IMG/VR virus record: IMGVR_UViG_3300030107_001040
Coordinates: 37,656 to 101,655 of that record
Length of the DNA stretch: 64,000 nt
Direction: 5' to 3' (one strand)
Origin: a virus
Part shown: piece after piece, positions 58,409 to 64,000 of the stretch
Layout of the letters: each line of letters begins with the position of its first letter
How positions within the stretch are numbered: position 1 is the stretch's first letter
Position numbers and translations under genes: made by a program
Notes under the pieces: generated by a model
Seen by the model: the letters and a program-made list of their open reading frames with translations, nothing else
What the model was told of the DNA's origin: nothing
Database searches by the model: none

Positions 58409-61400
58409 ATGGCGAGAACTGTCCCTGGATCTGGTGCCGTTATTGAACCAATTTTTGATGAAGTATTTGGTGTTCGTGCGGTAGAAGTTAAAAATGGTGG
58501 TACTGGATACTCTGTATCTGACCCACCACGTTTGACTGTTAATGGTTGTGGAACACCAGATAGAGCAGCAGTATTATATCCTATTATTGATGATGATTCT
58601 GGTAGAATTACACACGTTCGTGTGTTAGATAGAGGTCTAGGATATGATCCTCTACGTCTTCAAATCACACCTTTACAAGAGACTCCTAATATTGTTACTT
58701 CTTTTGATGTTAAGAGAGTCTTCCAAGATCATCCTAATTCACCTTTAACTACAACATTCCAATCATCTGGAACTCCTCCAGTATTAAATGATAGATTGGC
58801 TATTGTTGCTGATAATCATCCTAAACCTACTTGGACACAAGCAGAAGCAGCACCAGGTGGCGGTCCATTAGTAGATAGAACATTCAATCAACAGTTTGTT
58901 TATAGAGGTGGTAAAGACGTTCCTAACCCAGGAACAAGAGAATTACAGCAAGATAAGGTAACTGGTATATTAGCAAATGGAGGTTTACTCCATACTCCTG
59001 AATGGGGTGTAGACGGTAATGCTCCTCCAGGACATCAAATTGATGCAGTCAAGAATGGTAATGTAAAATCTAAGAGTGCTTATGATACTGTTGTAGAAAG
59101 TAATGTACAGTATTATCATTCTAGTAAAACTATTAATGAATTTGCCACGACAAATGGTGTTTTTGAATGGGGTAAGTTAAGACACTTTACATGGAAAGTT
59201 AAAGTTGAGACTGACAACATTATGTTGCAAGTCACAGAGGTTGATGAGACTCTTGGTAATGTTGAAGTTGGTAGACTTGTAGATGAAGTTGGTGGAAATG
59301 CAAGAGGAGAAGTTTCTAAAGTTGTTAGAGATGGAAGTAATAACGTTACTAGAGTATATCTTAGAGATCTAACACCAGATCATGCTTTCGCTAATAATGA
59401 TAGTTGTTTAGGTGCTAATGGATTTACATTTAAAGTAAGTGCAGTTCCTACTACTTTCACTAATGGTGCTTATTATTTTGAATTTGGTGAGAACGCATCA
59501 GAATTTGGTCCGTTTATACAGAATGCATATTATTTTTCACCAGAAAATATTAAAGTTAAAGCAAATTGGTTAATTAAACTTGATCAGTCAGATTCAAGTA
59601 ATGCAGGTCATCAGATACAATTTAGTACAACTCCAGATGGTCCTAATAACTCAACTCCTGGAACAATTTACTATAAGAGTAGTGGAGTAAGTGACGCACC
59701 TGCTGCTGATTATGAAAATGAATTGCAACCGATATTCGTAATGAATTCGGATGAAACTGGAAGCATTTATTATTACTGTAAGAACCATGCATACTCTGCT
59801 GGATTTACTGGAGATGCTGGTTATATAAAACTTGATACTGCTGCTGACACTCTTCCAGCTCTTACTAATACTTACTATACTACAGACTTTTATGCTACTG
59901 GTCCTGACTATTCAAGACATGTAGATGGTCACTCTAAGATTTTGGGTATGTCCTATGATGGATATCCAATTTATGGACCTTGGGGATATGATGCATCTGG
60001 GACAGTAATTAGACAAAAACCTGATTATAGACTTAGAACTACACCAGAATTAGCTGGTAGTCGTCCCATAGTTACTACTGCTTCAACAGTAAATTATACA
60101 GTTACTATTGCTAGTGGTAAGTATCTCTTTAGTGGATCTACTCCATCCTTTTTAAGTTTTGAAAGAGGTAAAACTTACGTATTTAATTGTAATGATTCTA
60201 GTTGTGATAGTCAGCAATTATTAATTTCTACACAAGAAGATGGTTGGCATAGTGGTAACCCTGTTGTAATTGGTGATACTTCTGTACTTTATGGTGATAT
60301 AGGTGTAACCTATCAGATTGATGGATCTGATGTATCATATACAGCATATCTTTCAGGATTTAATGGTGCAACAACAAGAGGAGTTACATTTACTATTCCT
60401 CCGACTGCTCCAACTGCTCTCTATATCTTTGCATATACAACTGCTGGACATGGTGTAAGAACTGTTCAAGATGGATATATCTTAGGTGATTTAATTGGAG
60501 ATTGGATTGATGATGAATCTGCTGCATGGGCTAGTGCATCAACATATGCTCAATATGATACAGTAACAAATGCTTCTAAGATATATGAAGCAACTGCTGC
60601 TATATCTTCAGGTGGTTCTGCTCCAACTCATACTTCAGGAACTACAAGTAATTGGAAGTATCTTGCTGATGTAGGAACTCTTGATCAATATAATGGAAAG
60701 TATGCTGTAACTCCAGAATATCCTAATGGAACTTATTGCTATTGGATGACAGAGGATTCTTCAGGTAATCCAATATATCCATATGCTATTGGTCCTAGAT
60801 TCTATGGAGCACCTTTATTTGAAGGTGATACAGTTCCAACTTTACCTGCAGTTTTCCCAACTGTTGCAGAAGGTAATGTTGTTTTAAGTGCTGATAATCC
60901 TGGTCAAGTCTCTTATATTAAGATGACTAGAATGGGAGATAATTATTTTGGTCCTGCTTCTGCAAGAATTCTTGGTGGACAAGGAACTGGTGCTTTAGGA
61001 AGTCCTACTGTTCAAACAATAACTGGTTTATCTCTTATTAATGCAGGTAGAGAATATGCCACACCTCCAACACTTATCTTTGAAGGTGGTGGTGGACAAG
61101 ATGCTCAAGGTGCTGCTGAAATTGATACTTTAGGTAGAATTACTTCTATTACTGTTTCTAATACTGGTGAATATTATCAAGAACCTCCTTATGTTTTAAT
61201 TACTGGTGGTGGTGGCGGTGGTGCTAAAGCTATTGCAACAGTAAGTCAAGGTTCTATTACTGGTATTACTGTTACCGAACCTGGTAATGGATATACTACT
61301 GAACCAAAAGTAATTCTTACAAAACTTGTAAACCTAAAACGTAAGACTAGAGCAAGACAGGCATTTAACTCTGGTGCTATCTACTTAACTGGTTTGGTTA

Positions 61401-62710
61401 AGGATGTAACTGCAAATGATGCAATAATATATGTTGATTCTACTGATGCATATCCTGGATCTGGTTCAGTTATTCTTAACACAGAGACTATTACATATAC
61501 TTCTAAAGCCGCAGGTAAGTTTAGTGGTTTAACTAGAGGTGTTAACTTTAATTATGATCAACGTCTTATTCTTGACTCTGGACAGAATGATAGTCAAGGT
61601 AATTCAACGTATCAATTTAGTGTTGGTGACCAAGTTATTAGAAAGGTTGAAAACGCTAACAATAAAATTGCTAAAGTTTATGATTGGAACTCTGCTACTA
61701 GGGAACTATTAGTAACATTTGAAATTGATGAATTAGCATTCATTGATGGTGGTATACCTTCTACAGAAGATGCAATCGTTCAGTTTGATGCTGGTGTTGC
61801 TGCTGCTTCTGGTTCTGGAGTTTTACCACATACAGTTCTTACCACAACAGGAAGTACTATTACAGCATTAACAGAACCAATTACAACTATTGCAGACAGA
61901 TCATTCCAAGATATTTTACCAACTTCAGCAGGAGATGGTATTCCTGATCTTATTAACACAAGTACTGAATTTGAAAACCAAATTGCACTTGATGGTGGTA
62001 TATACGATTCCTTATATGGTATTGAAGAAACTCAGGGTGGTCAGAACACTACTTTATTCCAAGTTGGTGACAACATTAAGGATGGTAGTATTCCATTCAA
62101 GTATGCAACTGTAGGCACTGCAGGTGCTCTTGCAGACGGTGTAGAGCATACTGCACTGGTTAAGATGTATTTGGATGCAAATAATGCTAATGGACAGAAC
62201 TTCAGTGTTAACGAAATCGTAACTGGTTCTGTTTCTGGAGTTAGAGGAACAGTTGTTTCTTGGGATCCTACAGAAGTTAGTATTCAAATTAAAGACGTTA
62301 TTCCATATAATACAGGTGACGTTAATGTAGGTATCGCAGGATACCTTTATAAATTCTCAGAAAAAGGAACTATAGTTGATTATTATATACAGAATTCTGG
62401 AACGAACTATAGCTCTACTCCTTCCGTAACAATTGAGAATACGGGAGATATCCAAGCAACTGCGACAGCGGTCATGAGTACTCAAGGTGACCAAGTTGCT
62501 TCTATAACCATAACAAATGGTGGATATGGTATTGAACAGACTGTTGATAATTCTTATGCCTTACATCCAACAGTAACTATTGCTGCCCCAGGTAGCGGAG
62601 TAACTGCTAAAGCATATGCAATTCTAGGTGGTGAGAACCTCGTTGGTAACGGTGGTGCAACTTATAGAATTAAGAGAATTGAGTATCAAGCAACACTTCG
62701 TTCCAAATAG
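58409..62710 (+). CDS. YHYH-domain virion structural protein
   Basis: 1433 residues. N-terminal GSGYT-type repeats (GTGYSVSDPPRLTV). A cupredoxin-like segment has H401 (AGHQIQFST) and C457/H460 (YYYCKNHAYS). A YHYH domain is split: SYDGYPIYGPWGYD at about 513-530 and LDQYNGKYAVTPEYPNGTY at about 755-775. Between the halves lies a segment like a small carbohydrate-binding module (WASASTYAQYDTVTNASKIY). The C-terminal third has more GSGYT-type repeats (GNGYTTEPKVIL, GTNYSSTPSVTI). Located between two structural genes in the baseplate operon, so a baseplate or fibre role is inferred. Confidence 0.7.
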   Translation: MARTVPGSGAVIEPIFDEVFGVRAVEVKNGGTGYSVSDPPRLTVNGCGTPDRAAVLYPIIDDDSGRITHVRVLDRGLGYDPLRLQITPLQETPNIVTSFDVKRVFQDHPNSPLTTTFQSSGTPPVLNDRLAIVADNHPKPTWTQAEAAPGGGPLVDRTFNQQFVYRGGKDVPNPGTRELQQDKVTGILANGGLLHTPEWGVDGNAPPGHQIDAVKNGNVKSKSAYDTVVESNVQYYHSSKTINEFATTNGVFEWGKLRHFTWKVKVETDNIMLQVTEVDETLGNVEVGRLVDEVGGNARGEVSKVVRDGSNNVTRVYLRDLTPDHAFANNDSCLGANGFTFKVSAVPTTFTNGAYYFEFGENASEFGPFIQNAYYFSPENIKVKANWLIKLDQSDSSNAGHQIQFSTTPDGPNNSTPGTIYYKSSGVSDAPAADYENELQPIFVMNSDETGSIYYYCKNHAYSAGFTGDAGYIKLDTAADTLPALTNTYYTTDFYATGPDYSRHVDGHSKILGMSYDGYPIYGPWGYDASGTVIRQKPDYRLRTTPELAGSRPIVTTASTVNYTVTIASGKYLFSGSTPSFLSFERGKTYVFNCNDSSCDSQQLLISTQEDGWHSGNPVVIGDTSVLYGDIGVTYQIDGSDVSYTAYLSGFNGATTRGVTFTIPPTAPTALYIFAYTTAGHGVRTVQDGYILGDLIGDWIDDESAAWASASTYAQYDTVTNASKIYEATAAISSGGSAPTHTSGTTSNWKYLADVGTLDQYNGKYAVTPEYPNGTYCYWMTEDSSGNPIYPYAIGPRFYGAPLFEGDTVPTLPAVFPTVAEGNVVLSADNPGQVSYIKMTRMGDNYFGPASARILGGQGTGALGSPTVQTITGLSLINAGREYATPPTLIFEGGGGQDAQGAAEIDTLGRITSITVSNTGEYYQEPPYVLITGGGGGGAKAIATVSQGSITGITVTEPGNGYTTEPKVILTKLVNLKRKTRARQAFNSGAIYLTGLVKDVTANDAIIYVDSTDAYPGSGSVILNTETITYTSKAAGKFSGLTRGVNFNYDQRLILDSGQNDSQGNSTYQFSVGDQVIRKVENANNKIAKVYDWNSATRELLVTFEIDELAFIDGGIPSTEDAIVQFDAGVAAASGSGVLPHTVLTTTGSTITALTEPITTIADRSFQDILPTSAGDGIPDLINTSTEFENQIALDGGIYDSLYGIEETQGGQNTTLFQVGDNIKDGSIPFKYATVGTAGALADGVEHTALVKMYLDANNANGQNFSVNEIVTGSVSGVRGTVVSWDPTEVSIQIKDVIPYNTGDVNVGIAGYLYKFSEKGTIVDYYIQNSGTNYSSTPSVTIENTGDIQATATAVMSTQGDQVASITITNGGYGIEQTVDNSYALHPTVTIAAPGSGVTAKAYAILGGENLVGNGGATYRIKRIEYQATLRSK

Positions 62711-62712
62711 GC

Positions 62713-62719
62713 ATAAATA
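62713..62719 (+). promoter_or_regulatory. Late promoter, ATAAATA
   Basis: CATAAATA just after the previous stop codon, 26 bases before the gp8 ATG at 62746. Confidence 0.55.
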
Positions 62720-62745
62720 AACAAGAGGACAATAGTCACTAGGAA

Positions 62746-64000
62746 ATGGCAGCTCTATTAACTGATCAATTTAGAATTTTTTCAGCGCAAAAATTCATTA
62801 AGGCTCTTGAAGGTCCAGATGCGACTCAATCCGACACTGTTGCTGGTGCAACAAGGGATCGTCTGTATTTGTTCATTGGAAGACCGCAATCTTGGGATAA
62901 TGAAAACTCGCCGCCGCAAGCGGTAGATTCATTTGCCGAATTTTCGGGTTCTTATGATGACATGATATCTTTGAAGAGAGTCCTTGCTTCTGATACCGTT
63001 CAGGTGGTTCGTAGAATTGACTGGGTTTCCCCAGAACAAACTACTGGTGGATTAGGTTTTACCTATGACATGTATAGACATGACTATTCTCCAAGTAAGA
63101 CTGCTGCTTCTGGTGCTACTAAACTATATGACTCTGACTTTTACGTTGTAAATTCTCAGTATCAAGTTTATAAGTGCATCTATAACGGTACTTCTCCTAG
63201 CGATCCTAACGGAAAACCTTCTACGGTTGAACCTACTGGTACTTCTACCTCTATTGTTACTACTGGTGATGGTTATAGATGGAAGTATATGTACACTATC
63301 CCTGTTGCATCTGTTCTTAAGTTCTTCTCGAACGATTATATGCCTGTATTCACTAATGATGCAGTGAAGACAAATGCTGTTGAGGGTGAAGTTGATACTG
63401 TAGTTATTAATGCTGCAGGTACAGGTTACAATAACGGTACTTACGATAATGTTTCTATTAACGGTGACGGTACTGGCGGTAGGGTCTCTATTGTTGTCGA
63501 TGGAGGTAAAATTATTTCTGCTACTGTTACTAGTGGTGGTACTGGATATACCTTTGGTAAAATTTCTGTTGACAATATTACTGGTATTGGTACTGGTCAA
63601 GGTGGTCAAGTCGATGTAATCATCCCACCTCCAGGTGGTCATGGTAGCGACACTGTTATCGAACTTGGTGCATTCCGAGTTATGATTAACGCTAAACTCT
63701 CATATGATGAGGGTGCTGGTGACTTCCCAGTTGATAATGACTACCGTCGTATTGGATTAATATCCAATCCCCTTAAGTTTGGTACAACTGAGTTGATATC
63801 AGATCTTACAGTTTCTGCTACTAAAGCAGTTATATTCAATCCAACATTCCAAGGTAACTATGTCCCTGACGAAATTATCACTCAAACTAGAGTTGTTGGT
63901 GGTACAAACGTTACTGCACGTGGAAGGGTTATATCCTGGAATGCCACAACAAAAGTCTTGAAGTATTATCAAAATGAAATTGATGGTATCTTCCCAGAAG
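62746..64000 (+). CDS. 8: Baseplate wedge subunit gp8 (5' part)
   Basis: 418 codons are present; the gene runs off the window. It begins ALLTDQFRIFSAQKFIKALE and has RDRLYLFIGRPQSWDNE, DMISLKRVLASDTVQVVRR and YRWKYMYTIPVASVLKFF, the conserved cyanophage gp8 blocks. A GTGYNNGTY / GGTGYTFGKI repeat pair at about residues 225-270 is inserted in the protein. gp8 is a dimer in each T4 wedge. Its place after gp25, gp6 and the large proteins matches marine T4-like gene order. Confidence 0.88.
   Translation, partial: MAALLTDQFRIFSAQKFIKALEGPDATQSDTVAGATRDRLYLFIGRPQSWDNENSPPQAVDSFAEFSGSYDDMISLKRVLASDTVQVVRRIDWVSPEQTTGGLGFTYDMYRHDYSPSKTAASGATKLYDSDFYVVNSQYQVYKCIYNGTSPSDPNGKPSTVEPTGTSTSIVTTGDGYRWKYMYTIPVASVLKFFSNDYMPVFTNDAVKTNAVEGEVDTVVINAAGTGYNNGTYDNVSINGDGTGGRVSIVVDGGKIISATVTSGGTGYTFGKISVDNITGIGTGQGGQVDVIIPPPGGHGSDTVIELGAFRVMINAKLSYDEGAGDFPVDNDYRRIGLISNPLKFGTTELISDLTVSATKAVIFNPTFQGNYVPDEIITQTRVVGGTNVTARGRVISWNATTKVLKYYQNEIDGIFPE

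Overview
This window is almost certainly part of the genome of a T4-like marine cyanophage (contractile tail; Prochlorococcus or Synechococcus host). The DNA is AT-rich. Genes are tightly packed, nearly all on the + strand, with many 4-base stop/start overlaps. The window carries recognisable T4-type baseplate wedge genes (gp25, gp6, gp8), T4-type late promoters (TATAAATA or CTAAATA) before virion genes, and a plant-type 2Fe-2S ferredoxin, which is a typical cyanophage auxiliary metabolic gene. The host assignment is an inference from these features.

Layout. (1) 1-6.4 kb: the end of a large virion protein, then five fibre or adhesin genes sharing a small stalk module. Three carry fibrinogen-like C-termini and one ends in a glycine-rich adhesin region. 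(2) 6.4-15.6 kb: a carbamoyltransferase, the only gene on the minus strand, then eight small 2-oxoglutarate/Fe(II) oxygenase-like genes interleaved with a tail-collar fibre, a tail-assembly-chaperone-like gene and several small genes. (3) 15.6-23.4 kb: a DNA-modification region with three beta-class DNA methyltransferases, a PD-(D/E)XK-like nuclease overlapping one of them, a ParB/Srx-like protein and an SF2 helicase. (4) 23.4-31.7 kb: about thirty very small early-type genes behind sigma70-like promoters and rho-independent terminators. They include a zinc ribbon, an AbrB-like protein, the ferredoxin and a SET-domain protein. (5) 31.7-64 kb: the baseplate operon: gp25, gp6, a giant 7661-residue protein in the gp7 position, a cupredoxin-like structural protein, a YHYH-domain structural protein and the start of gp8.

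How it fits together. The outer regions build the baseplate and receptor-binding fibres late in infection. The inner block looks like early takeover and DNA modification. The carbamoyltransferase and oxygenases resemble small-molecule or glycan tailoring enzymes; their substrate is not visible from sequence. The most unusual items are the giant mosaic baseplate ORF with its 16-copy YPR repeat array, cupredoxin-like metal sites in neighbouring baseplate proteins, the oxygenase/carbamoyltransferase island inside the fibre region, the nuclease-methylase pair, and a promoter whose -35 box lies in the loop of a terminator.

No tRNA, rRNA, CRISPR array or insertion sequence was seen. All family calls come from reading motifs; no database search was run.
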